A DNA stretch of 32,511 nucleotides from UBA3700 sp002372775 (GTDB lineage Bacteria; Bacillota; Clostridia; Christensenellales; UBA3700): positions 1-32,511 of the forward strand of contig CAMOIC010000013.1 of NCBI GenBank assembly GCA_946615965.1, read 5' to 3'. The notes under the pieces were generated by a model. That model ran no database searches, was not told the DNA's origin, and saw only the letters and a program-made list of their open reading frames with translations. Positions 26,101-32,511 of this stretch are shown one piece after another; the stretch's first letter is position 1, and each line of letters begins with the position of its first letter. The position numbers were made by a program, and so were the translations under genes.

Positions 26101-26822
26101 TTGTTATCTTTTTGGAATACATAAGAATTTGCTTCTAGCTTTCTTAATTCATCTCTAATCTCTAAAGCCTTTTTAGCATTCTCTGCTTGCTTTTCTAAAG
26201 AAAGTACAGATCTTTCCATTTCAGCAAGTAAAGCTTCTGTGTTTTGTCTATTAACTTCATAATCTGCTAAGTTCTTAATAGCATCTTTTCTTGCTTGCTT
26301 ACTACCTAAAACACCTGCAGCATCTTCAAAGATTGCTCTTCTATTTTCTGGCTTAGATTTAACGATTTCATCAATCTTACCTTGTCCGATAATTGAATAA
26401 CCCTCACGGCCAAGACCTGTTTCACGAATGATTGCTCTAACATCTTTTAATTTTGCTTGAACACCATTGATATAGAATTCACTTGAATCGTTTCTGAATA
26501 ATTTACGAGAAATAACAACTTCATCAAAAGGAAGTGTTTTGAAAATTCTTTCTGGATTTGCAGAGTTGTCAAACTTAAGAGCAACTTCACAGTAAGACAT
26601 AGCTTTTCTTCTTTCAGTACCATTAAAGATTACATCGCTCATTTTCGAACCACGCAAGATCTTGGCGCTTTGTTCACCAAGTACCCAACGTATAGCATCT
26701 ACGACATTACTCTTTCCGCATCCATTTGGTCCTACAATTGCTGTAATACCTTCTTGGAAATTAACAGAAGATTTATCCGCAAATGACTTAAATCCGTAAA
26801 CTTCAATGCCTTTAAATTTCAT
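23184..26822 (-). CDS. smc: Chromosome partition protein SMC
   Basis: SMC is the ATPase of the bacterial condensin that compacts and segregates chromosomes. The 1212-residue protein has Walker A GPNGCGKS (31-38), two long coiled coils rich in K, E and L around a hinge (about 510-670, with GYTGSVKALL and SISGGDTKSNKSGL), and a C-terminal head with the signature SLSGGEQALTAMAILF and Walker B FCVLDEVEAALDE. Length is typical. No scpA or scpB is in the window. An inverted repeat and probable leader precede the gene. Confidence 0.98.
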   Translation of the reverse strand: MKFKGIEVYGFKSFADKSSVNFQEGITAIVGPNGCGKSNVVDAIRWVLGEQSAKILRGSKMSDVIFNGTERRKAMSYCEVALKFDNSANPERIFKTLPFDEVVISRKLFRNDSSEFYINGVQAKLKDVRAIIRETGLGREGYSIIGQGKIDEIVKSKPENRRAIFEDAAGVLGSKQARKDAIKNLADYEVNRQNTEALLAEMERSVLSLEKQAENAKKALEIRDELRKLEANSYVFQKDNNAAQKIRINEKIKGYKEQFEQLQRDAEACDKKFEELTEKQKQLDEQLTDLRKEQTLLAVKQADIKGQGNTYAARLEGLLTTKEDYSKRLADLEDILSSINRDYRDYLSRKSMAEEDKLQVDKDYNEKVAIQNELMSEILKREQALQVKNEEINKLLESVGDIKENYGKIQAQAQSSLDRIDELNKDISDVQEKIDNNEYIRSQMEVNVDKLKADSEKLDATILRLSNRYNELIDEIDELNDKSIDLKSQIEALSSKIGWLDQMIKSYEGYTGSVKALLQASDRDPFVKSKILGVVANLMHVPEKYQLAIEVALGANIQNIVVNDEYAARDVIAYQKRNRIGRVTFIPLTSYRERNIDPSCAGILREKGCFGVASRLISYDDKYYKVFSGLLGNTVIVDNVDTGIQLSRKYNSQVKIVTLEGEIFNTTGSISGGDTKSNKSGLLTQEDTLKQYKEELKRLKVDYDESLQKLKESKDEYSDLDEQITEYESEYKDAFSKYTNEKAKYDTIIDVLVELNTSLEKANNKKKEEEARYQTIQAALARVSKENSEFSDSKLGKSDESKTERAEFEKIKIEKKEIDEEVTELRLQRQELENTIKTCNENLERLEEERKRTNENIKTCREVLASNDGNIKKTDMSIKSSVLSQEDAKRLKELETVIAQYEEAKKPIVDKLRELSTKKDELAHEQLSVNDKKNKAEASLISMDEKMIALEARIMEEYNLDYEGALEYKVDDFDYEEAQGRIRSLKASKASLGSVNYDAIEQYQIEKARYDAKHVEYDDLLKAEEDIKKVISDLSKEILEKFNTEFEKINTNFQTTFKELFGGGSGRLQILEPEEDQDPLDAGVEIFAQPPGKRITSMTSLSGGEQALTAMAILFAILRLRSMPFCVLDEVEAALDEGNVGVYAKYLKKFSLDTQFIVITHRKPTMEKADVLFGVTMQEKGVSKVVNVNLKEAVAHSTTQAEREFDKKAETK

Positions 26823-26854
26823 CTACTAAAAACAAGCCTTCTTACATTTTCAAT

Positions 26855-26883
26855 TTAGACTAGACTAATCCCCTAGTTTAAAC
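26855..26883. repeat. Inverted repeat in the smc leader
   Basis: TTTAGACTAG and CTAGTTTAAA form a 10-bp inverted repeat with one mismatch and a 9-bp centre, between rnc and smc. It may be an operator or an mRNA stem-loop. No T-tract follows on the minus strand, so it is not an ordinary terminator. The 131-bp gap also has AT-rich -10-like sequences on the minus strand, but no clear promoter. Confidence 0.4.
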
Positions 26884-26953
26884 TCATTCCTTTATATAAT
26901 ATCATAATATTTAAGAAAACTAAAAGACTAAAAAAACAAAAATTTAAATATAA

Positions 26954-27619
26954 TTAAATCTCTTTGTAATTCTCATAAAATTTCTTTGCAGCATCTTGGT
27001 CTGCTTCCTTCTTTTTAGCACCATAACCTGCAGATACTTTTCTCTCATTTATATATAAAATTGACTCGAATTGATTATTGATTTGTTGATATTCAAATCT
27101 AAATAATCCTGGGAAATCTTCATTTAATCTTGATTTGTAATCGATCTTATTCATTGATGCAAAATCGGATAGTAATTTGCCTAATAATTTTTCAACTACC
27201 GCTTCACATAAACTAATATTTCTTTCTGAATCAAGATATATCGCAGCAATAATAGCTTCTATAACATCAGAAGGTGTTTTTTTACCTAATTGAGTTTTAG
27301 GGGCAATAAGAATACAATCAGACAAACTTAGTTCATCTGCAACAGATGTTAGCGCATTCTCATCTACGATGTTTATACGCATTTTTGTAAGATCACTTTC
27401 TTTTCTTGCTGGATATTTTTCAAATAATATTTCTGCAACAATGAAATTCAAAATAGAGTCGCCTAAAAACTCAAGTCTATTATAATCTTCAAGAACAGTT
27501 TGATTGACAAATGATGGATGGCGAAGCGCCTTCTCAAGTAGGTTTTCATCTTTAAATGTATAACCTACTTTATTGAAGATTATCTCTTGAGCTTTTATGA
27601 CCTTCTCTTTATTATTCAT
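26954..27619 (-). CDS. rnc: Ribonuclease III
   Basis: RNase III cleaves double-stranded RNA and processes rRNA. In the 221-residue protein the catalytic site is RLEFLGDSIL, with a second acidic pair in SDVIEAIIAAIYLD. A dsRNA-binding domain follows from about residue 157 (DYKSRLNEDFPGLFRFEYQQ...SAGYGAKKKEADQDAAKKF), but it lacks the usual GPDH-type segment. The gene overlaps plsX as TAATG and precedes smc, a typical order, though no fatty-acid genes intervene. Confidence 0.95.
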   Translation of the reverse strand: MNNKEKVIKAQEIIFNKVGYTFKDENLLEKALRHPSFVNQTVLEDYNRLEFLGDSILNFIVAEILFEKYPARKESDLTKMRINIVDENALTSVADELSLSDCILIAPKTQLGKKTPSDVIEAIIAAIYLDSERNISLCEAVVEKLLGKLLSDFASMNKIDYKSRLNEDFPGLFRFEYQQINNQFESILYINERKVSAGYGAKKKEADQDAAKKFYENYKEI

Positions 27620-28620
27620 TAAGCATTTAAACCTTTTTCAATCTTTTCACAAATATTTCTTTCAGCAAGTTTGCAAACTTGTAGAATTGCAGCTTTAAAT
27701 GGTAATTCTTTGCTTGAACCATGGGCTTTAATAATGACTTTCTTTAAGCCTAGTAATACAGCTCCACCTACTTCATCTGTAGACATCTTTGATTTAACAC
27801 TCAATAGAGCTGGCTTTAATAATAGATAGCCAAGCTTTGCTCTAAGTCCGCCACCTAAGATTGCACTCTTAAGCATTCTCATAAAGTTCTTTGCCATACC
27901 TTCTGTTGACTTAATTGCAACATTACCAGCAAAACCATCGCAAACGATAACATCTACATTACCGCTAACGAAATCTGTAGATTCAACATTTCCTACGAAA
28001 TTTAGAGATGAATTCTTTAGAATTTGATATGTTTCTTTTGTTAATGCATTACCCTTTTCTTCTTCAGCACCATTATTTAGTAATGCTACTGTTGGCTTTT
28101 CAATATCGAATAGTGTCTTAACATATACATCACCCATGATGGCGAATTCTTTAAGCATTGATGGATCGCAATCAACATTAGCACCAGCATCACATACGAT
28201 AGTATATTTCTTGTCTACGGCTGTTGGAACGATTGGAGCTAAGCAAGCTCTTGTAACACTATTTAACCTCTTAACGATTAGTGTACCACCTGTTAATAAG
28301 GCACCGGTATTTCCAGATGAAACCATACCATCGTACGCATCAACATCTGCAAGAGTTTTTAATGCTACAACCATAGAAGATTCCTTCTTTCTTCTAATAG
28401 CAATAACTGGACTATCATCATTTGTTATTACATCTTGAGCATCAATAATTTCTACTCTATCTTTATCATAAGATAAAGGTGCTAGATTAGCTTCAATATC
28501 TTCCTTCTTTCCAACAAGGGCAACTGTTAAATCCTTCTTTTCATTTATAGCTAAAACGGCGCCTTCGACTGCTGCCTTAGGACAATTATCACCGCCAAAA
28601 CAATCAACAATAATTTTCAT
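27619..28620 (-). CDS. plsX: Phosphate acyltransferase PlsX
   Basis: PlsX makes acyl-phosphate from acyl-ACP for phospholipid synthesis. The 333-residue protein begins IIVDCFGGDNCPKAAVEGA and has SSGNTGALL, CDAGANVDCDP and VVCDGFAGNV-like segments characteristic of the family. It is encoded between rpmF and rnc. In many Bacillota fabD, fabG and acpP lie between plsX and rnc; none is here. A strong rpmF terminator precedes it, so either read-through or a weak promoter in the 50-bp gap (TATAAT-like) drives it. Confidence 0.97.
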   Translation of the reverse strand: MKIIVDCFGGDNCPKAAVEGAVLAINEKKDLTVALVGKKEDIEANLAPLSYDKDRVEIIDAQDVITNDDSPVIAIRRKKESSMVVALKTLADVDAYDGMVSSGNTGALLTGGTLIVKRLNSVTRACLAPIVPTAVDKKYTIVCDAGANVDCDPSMLKEFAIMGDVYVKTLFDIEKPTVALLNNGAEEEKGNALTKETYQILKNSSLNFVGNVESTDFVSGNVDVIVCDGFAGNVAIKSTEGMAKNFMRMLKSAILGGGLRAKLGYLLLKPALLSVKSKMSTDEVGGAVLLGLKKVIIKAHGSSKELPFKAAILQVCKLAERNICEKIEKGLNA

Positions 28621-28660
28621 ATTATGTTTCTCCTCACTAAAACATTATATTATAAAAAAA

Positions 28661-28693
28661 AGCAAAAAAAAAGGCGGAAATATAATTCCGCCT
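28661..28693 (-). terminator. Rho-independent terminator between rpmF and plsX
   Basis: On the minus strand, the 8-bp stem AGGCGGAA/TTCCGCCT with loop TTATAT is followed by nine T. It would stop most rpmF transcription before plsX. Confidence 0.88.
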
Positions 28694-28715
28694 CAGTATT
28701 GAACATTTTTAAATG

Positions 28716-28907
28716 TTATTTAGCCTCTTTCACTTTCTTAGAAACTACTTCTTCACCATCATAGTATCCACAGTTTGGACAAACTTGGTGAGCTAATTTC
28801 TTTTCATGACAATGAGGACATTCAACTAAATTAGGAGTTGATAACTTCCAATTTGCTGCTCTTGTATGCTTTCTTTCCTTTGATGTTTTTCTCTTTGGTA
28901 CTGCCAT
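28716..28907 (-). CDS. rpmF: 50S ribosomal protein L32
   Basis: L32 is a small zinc-ribbon large-subunit protein. The 63 residues start AVPKRKTSKERKHTRAANW and carry Cys30, Cys33, Cys43 and Cys46 (CPHC...CPNC), so this is the zinc-binding form. The ribosome-binding site GGAGGTGA is strong. The DUF177 gene normally next to rpmF is not here. Confidence 0.97.
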   Translation of the reverse strand: MAVPKRKTSKERKHTRAANWKLSTPNLVECPHCHEKKLAHQVCPNCGYYDGEEVVSKKVKEAK

Positions 28908-28951
28908 TTAAAGTCACCTCCATCAATAACTTTTTGATTAATTGCTATTGA

Positions 28952-28980
28952 ATTATATATTATTTACTATTTGTTGTCAA
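28952..28980 (-). promoter_or_regulatory. Consensus promoter of rpmF
   Basis: On the minus strand, TTGACA (28980-28975) and TATAAT (28957-28952) match consensus perfectly with 17-bp spacing. It is by far the strongest promoter in the window and lies just after the ackA stop. Confidence 0.85.
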
Positions 28981-28998
28981 ACGAAAAAATATATAAAA

Positions 28999-30201
28999 TT
29001 ATAGCTTTTCAACGATTGCTTTAGTTTGTCTTGCGATAACTAATTCTTCGTTTGTTGGGATAACTAAAACTCTAACTTTTCCATCCTTAGCTGTAAGGTC
29101 AGCGAACTTACCACGAATAGTTCTGTTAAAGTCTTTATCAATCTTAACTCCAAAGAAATCCATATTGTCTGTAATAGCTTCTCTTGATTCCCAAGCGTTT
29201 TCACCGATACCACCTGTGAATACGATACAATCTAGACCATTCATAGCTGCTGCATATGAACCGATATACTTTTGTGTATCATACACGAAAATGTCTAGAG
29301 CTAAAGCTGCTCTTTCATTTCCCTTAGCCTTTGCTTCATATAAGTCTCTTGAATCTGAAGAAACACCAGAAACACCTAGGTAACCACATTCTTTATTTAG
29401 GTATGTTACTGTTTGAGCAAATGTTAAGCCCTTCTTATCTGCTAATGCTGCAGCTGCAGAAACATCAACGTCACCTGATCTTGTTCCCATTGGGATACCA
29501 GCAAGTGGTGTCATACCCATAGATGTATCGATACATTCACCATTCTTAACAGCAGAAATAGAAGAACCATTTCCAAGGTGACATGTTACGATATTTTCAT
29601 ATGGTAAGTTATGTTCTTTTAAGTACTTGATAGCTTCTTGTGATACAAATCTATGAGATGTACCATGAGCACCATAACGACGAACCTTATATGCTTCATA
29701 ATCTTCATACTTGATAGCATACATATATGCCTTCTTTGGCATTGTTGCATGGAATCCTGTATCTAATACGATAACACTTGGAACGTTTGGTAATAATGTC
29801 TTACATGACTTGATGCAAGCAATATGAGCTGGGTCATGAACTGGAGCAAATGAAACATTCTTTTCAAGCTTTGCTAAAACTTCATCTGTAATTAGAGTTG
29901 GTTGAAGAATTTCTTCACCAGCATTTACATATCTATGACCTACTGCTGAAATTTCATCTAATGATGAAATAACACCAAGTTTTTCATCTAGTAATAATTT
30001 GATAACTTCATCTAAAGCATCTGTATGATTAGCTAGATCTTGCATAATAACAGCCTTTTCGCCGTTTGCCTTATGTGTGATTTTTGTGCCAGGGATACCG
30101 ATTCTTTCAATACCACCAGAGCATAAAGCTTCTTCTGTAGTCATATCGATTACTTGATATTTCAATGATGAGCTACCTGCGTTAACTACTAATATTTTCA
30201 T
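28999..30201 (-). CDS. ackA: Acetate kinase
   Basis: AckA converts acetyl-phosphate and ADP to acetate and ATP. The start at 30201 is chosen because AAGGGGA precedes it and MKILVVNAGSSSLKYQ is the standard N-terminus; an upstream in-frame start would overlap pta. The 400-residue protein has the GSSSLKYQ loop, VLDTGFHATMP, CHLGNGSS, GTRSGDVD and FTGGIGENAW. It follows pta in one operon. No clear terminator follows. Confidence 0.98.
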   Translation of the reverse strand: MKILVVNAGSSSLKYQVIDMTTEEALCSGGIERIGIPGTKITHKANGEKAVIMQDLANHTDALDEVIKLLLDEKLGVISSLDEISAVGHRYVNAGEEILQPTLITDEVLAKLEKNVSFAPVHDPAHIACIKSCKTLLPNVPSVIVLDTGFHATMPKKAYMYAIKYEDYEAYKVRRYGAHGTSHRFVSQEAIKYLKEHNLPYENIVTCHLGNGSSISAVKNGECIDTSMGMTPLAGIPMGTRSGDVDVSAAAALADKKGLTFAQTVTYLNKECGYLGVSGVSSDSRDLYEAKAKGNERAALALDIFVYDTQKYIGSYAAAMNGLDCIVFTGGIGENAWESREAITDNMDFFGVKIDKDFNRTIRGKFADLTAKDGKVRVLVIPTNEELVIARQTKAIVEKL

Positions 30202-30214
30202 ATAATTCCCCTTA

Positions 30215-31231
30215 TTAATTATTTCCTGCTTGAACAGCTGTGATAGCAACAAGTGCTACGATATCTTCAACTACACAACCTCTTGATAAATCGTTAAGTG
30301 GCTTAGCAAATCCTTGACATACAGGACCAATAGCCATATAACCGCCAAAACGTTGAGCAATCTTATAACCAATATTACCAGCATTGATATTTGGGAATAC
30401 AAATACGTTAGCATGTCCAGCAACTTCTGAACCTGGAGCCTTTAGAGCTGCAACTGCTGGAGATACAGCAGCATCGAATTGGAATTCACCATCTATTGCT
30501 AAATCTGGAGCTTGAGCCTTTGCTAAAGCTGTAGCTTCTTGAACTTTTGGAACTGACTTGAAGTATTTATCATCATTACCAGAACCCTTTGTTGAGAATG
30601 AAAGCATTGCAACCTTTGGTTCAATACCAACGATATTCTTAGCTGTTTGAGCTGAAGAAATAGCGATGTCAGCAAGTTGTTGAGCATCTGGTTCAATGTT
30701 AATAGCGCAATCAGCAAATACTGCTACGCCTTCTGCGTTGTATGGATGTGGTAATTTTTCATCAGCAACCATGATAAAGCTGCTTGATACTGTCTTAACG
30801 CCAGGAGCTGTCTTAATAACTTGTAAACCTGGTCTTAATGTATTTGCTGTTGAGTGACAAGCACCAGAAACGTAACCATCTACATCTCCAGCCTTTAACA
30901 TCAAAGCACCGAACATTGTTCTATCTTTTGCTTGAGCAGCTGCTTGTTCTTCTGTCATACCCTTAGCCTTTCTAGCTTCGAATAATATATTTGCATATTC
31001 AGCTGTCTTTTCACTTGTTTCTGGATCAACTAATGTGATACCTGTTAAATCTACATTTGGAGCAACCTTCTTACATTCTGCTTCGTTACCGATTAAAACG
31101 ATCTTTGCAAGACCTTGTTTTGTAATTTCAGCAGCAGCTTCTACTACTCTTTTATCTTCCCCTTCACATAAAACGATAGTCTTATTTAATGCCTTTGCTT
31201 TAGCCTTAATGCTATCAAGTAAATTACTCAT
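30215..31231 (-). CDS. pta: Phosphate acetyltransferase
   Basis: Pta converts acetyl-CoA and phosphate to acetyl-phosphate, the step before AckA. The 338-residue short form (no N-terminal DRTGG domain) has IVLCEGEDKRVVEAA, SGACHSTANTLRPGLQV and VFVFPNINAGNIGYKIAQR, all typical. It is the first gene of pta-ackA, with promoter TTTACA-18-TATAAT just upstream, divergent from tmcAL. Confidence 0.98.
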   Translation of the reverse strand: MSNLLDSIKAKAKALNKTIVLCEGEDKRVVEAAAEITKQGLAKIVLIGNEAECKKVAPNVDLTGITLVDPETSEKTAEYANILFEARKAKGMTEEQAAAQAKDRTMFGALMLKAGDVDGYVSGACHSTANTLRPGLQVIKTAPGVKTVSSSFIMVADEKLPHPYNAEGVAVFADCAINIEPDAQQLADIAISSAQTAKNIVGIEPKVAMLSFSTKGSGNDDKYFKSVPKVQEATALAKAQAPDLAIDGEFQFDAAVSPAVAALKAPGSEVAGHANVFVFPNINAGNIGYKIAQRFGGYMAIGPVCQGFAKPLNDLSRGCVVEDIVALVAITAVQAGNN

Positions 31232-31282
31232 TTATATGCCTCCAATAAACTTTATTTTTAGTCTAACTTACACTATAATGTT

Positions 31283-31312
31283 ATTATAATCGCACGAAAT
31301 AAAAGATGTAAA
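31283..31312 (-). promoter_or_regulatory. Promoter of pta-ackA
   Basis: On the minus strand, TTTACA (31312-31307) and TATAAT (31288-31283) are 18 bp apart. The ribosome-binding site GGAGGC lies just before pta. Confidence 0.65.
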
Positions 31313-31341
31313 GAATTTGTAATAAGGAAATTTAGATTTTT

Positions 31342-32493
31342 ATGAGAGTTGGTTTCATAGTTGCAGAATACAATCCATTGCACAACGGACACGTAAAACA
31401 TATACAAAAAACTAAGGAAGAACTTGGTTGTGACGCTATAGTTGCAGTCATGAGCGGAGATATTGTTCAAAGAGGCGAACTTGCCATTAAAGACAAGTAC
31501 GAAAGAGCTGAATGGGCTATCAAAGCTGGCTGTGATATGGTAGTAGAATTACCTGTTGAATATGTTCTTGGTTCTGCTCAAATTTTTGCAAATGGAGCAA
31601 TAAAAGTTATCGATTATTTCGACTGTGAAAAATACATTTCATTTGGTTCCGAGTGCGGCAGTATTTACGTGCTTGAAAAGATAAATGAAATGATGGCAAC
31701 AAAAGAAAACCAAGATTATATTAAAGAGTTTATGGAAAGCGGAAACACATACGCAAAAGCAAACTCTTTAGCCCTTGAAAAGTATTTAGAAAATCACGGA
31801 ATAGATAAATCTATTGCCGATGTAATTAAAGAGCCAAACAACATTCTTGGCATTGAATATATTAAAGCTATTAATGGACTTGCTATAACACCTCACACAA
31901 TAAAAAGAGAAGGTTCATATAACAATTCAGATGATCCAGAAAACCCTTCTGCAACAACTATTCGTGAGCAAATCTATAACGGCGGCGAAGTATTCTCTAA
32001 AGTTCCAATGTATGTATTTAATTCACTATCTCACGTTCAAGATAACTCTGAGAAGTTATTCTCTATTATCAAGTACGAACTTTCTAGAAAAGACAACTTA
32101 GATAAGATATTCGGAATGAATGAAGGATTACATAATAGATTCTTATCATTCTTATCTTCAAGTTCAACATATGAAGAGTTCATGCAAAACGTAAAGACAA
32201 AGAGATATACAATGACATCTTTATCTAGATCTTTAATGTGTGCACTACTAGACAACACATACACATTTAACGAAGTAATGGATTTGGATATTGAATATAT
32301 AAACGTGCTTGCAATTAAATCATCTCAAAGAAAATTGCTATCTATAATCGAAAACAATCTTGTTACAAAACCAAGTGAACTTGAGAAGCTAAAACAAGAT
32401 AAGAAGATTGATGCCCATCTTGATGAAAAAGCATCTAATTTATTTAAAGCAATTAACTACAATTACGACTCACATATGAGAATTGTTGATTAA
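31342..32493 (+). CDS. tmcAL: tRNA(Met) cytidine acetate ligase TmcAL
   Basis: TmcAL (YlbM) uses ATP and acetate to make N4-acetylcytidine at the wobble position of elongator tRNA-Met. The 383-residue protein begins MRVGFIVAEYNPLHNGHVKH, with the nucleotidyltransferase HNGH motif (14-17), then MSGDIVQRGELAI and the C-terminal helical part of the family. The start is supported by AAGGAAA 14 bp upstream, an imperfect spacing. It is the only plus-strand protein gene. It is divergent from pta-ackA, whose product is acetate. Confidence 0.94.
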   Translation: MRVGFIVAEYNPLHNGHVKHIQKTKEELGCDAIVAVMSGDIVQRGELAIKDKYERAEWAIKAGCDMVVELPVEYVLGSAQIFANGAIKVIDYFDCEKYISFGSECGSIYVLEKINEMMATKENQDYIKEFMESGNTYAKANSLALEKYLENHGIDKSIADVIKEPNNILGIEYIKAINGLAITPHTIKREGSYNNSDDPENPSATTIREQIYNGGEVFSKVPMYVFNSLSHVQDNSEKLFSIIKYELSRKDNLDKIFGMNEGLHNRFLSFLSSSSTYEEFMQNVKTKRYTMTSLSRSLMCALLDNTYTFNEVMDLDIEYINVLAIKSSQRKLLSIIENNLVTKPSELEKLKQDKKIDAHLDEKASNLFKAINYNYDSHMRIVD

Positions 32494-32511
32494 TTAATAT
32501 TAACTTAAATA

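Noticed and set aside
30202..30252. N-terminal extension of AckA
   Set aside because: It overlaps pta and is not conserved; the downstream ATG has a good ribosome-binding site and family N-terminus.

Overview
The window is AT-rich, densely packed DNA from a low-GC Gram-positive bacterium (Bacillota), most likely an anaerobic, Clostridia-like lineage. Supporting signs are the ylxM-ffh-rpsP-khpA-rimM-trmD-rbgA-rnhB cluster, a DUF1292 gene, trmFO (folate-type tRNA methyltransferase), TmcAL, pyrimidine-type DeoA and a Pta-AckA acetate pathway. I cannot assign a genus. Almost every gene is on the minus strand. Only tmcAL at the right edge and a pair of predicted small-RNA genes are on the plus strand.

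Layout from left to right. (1) At the extreme left edge is a probable IS3-family terminus, 21 bp past the end of a deoA-deoC-deoD-deoB nucleoside-salvage operon. (2) Next is a 640-bp gene-free interval at about 3.93-4.57 kb. It holds a candidate deo promoter, two tandem plus-strand small-RNA units carrying three copies of one covarying hairpin motif, and the glyA terminator. This is the most interesting part of the window and I do not recognise the RNA. (3) A long minus-strand operon follows: an unusual lipoprotein-like GT-C membrane protein, topA, trmFO, hslV, hslU, hisS, aspS, glyA. (4) rplS (L19) stands alone with its own promoter, structured leader and terminator. (5) Then come ylxM, ffh, rpsP, khpA, rimM, trmD, a DUF1292 gene, rbgA and rnhB, which together cover protein targeting, ribosome assembly and tRNA modification. 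(6) Next are plsX, rnc, smc and ftsY, ending at a strong terminator. (7) rpmF (L32) has a perfect consensus promoter and its own terminator. (8) pta-ackA follows, divergent from tmcAL.

Functionally, the deo operon turns (deoxy)nucleosides into glyceraldehyde-3-phosphate and acetaldehyde. Pta-AckA makes ATP and acetate from acetyl-CoA, and the divergent TmcAL uses acetate and ATP to modify tRNA-Met. Ffh and FtsY are the two GTPases of the signal-recognition pathway. RbgA, RimM, L19, S16 and L32 are ribosome components or assembly factors. HslUV is a bacterial ATP-dependent protease. Several neighbouring genes are coupled by TAATG stop-start overlaps. Protein identities of the housekeeping genes are secure. 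Promoters, leaders and small RNAs are inferred from sequence patterns only.
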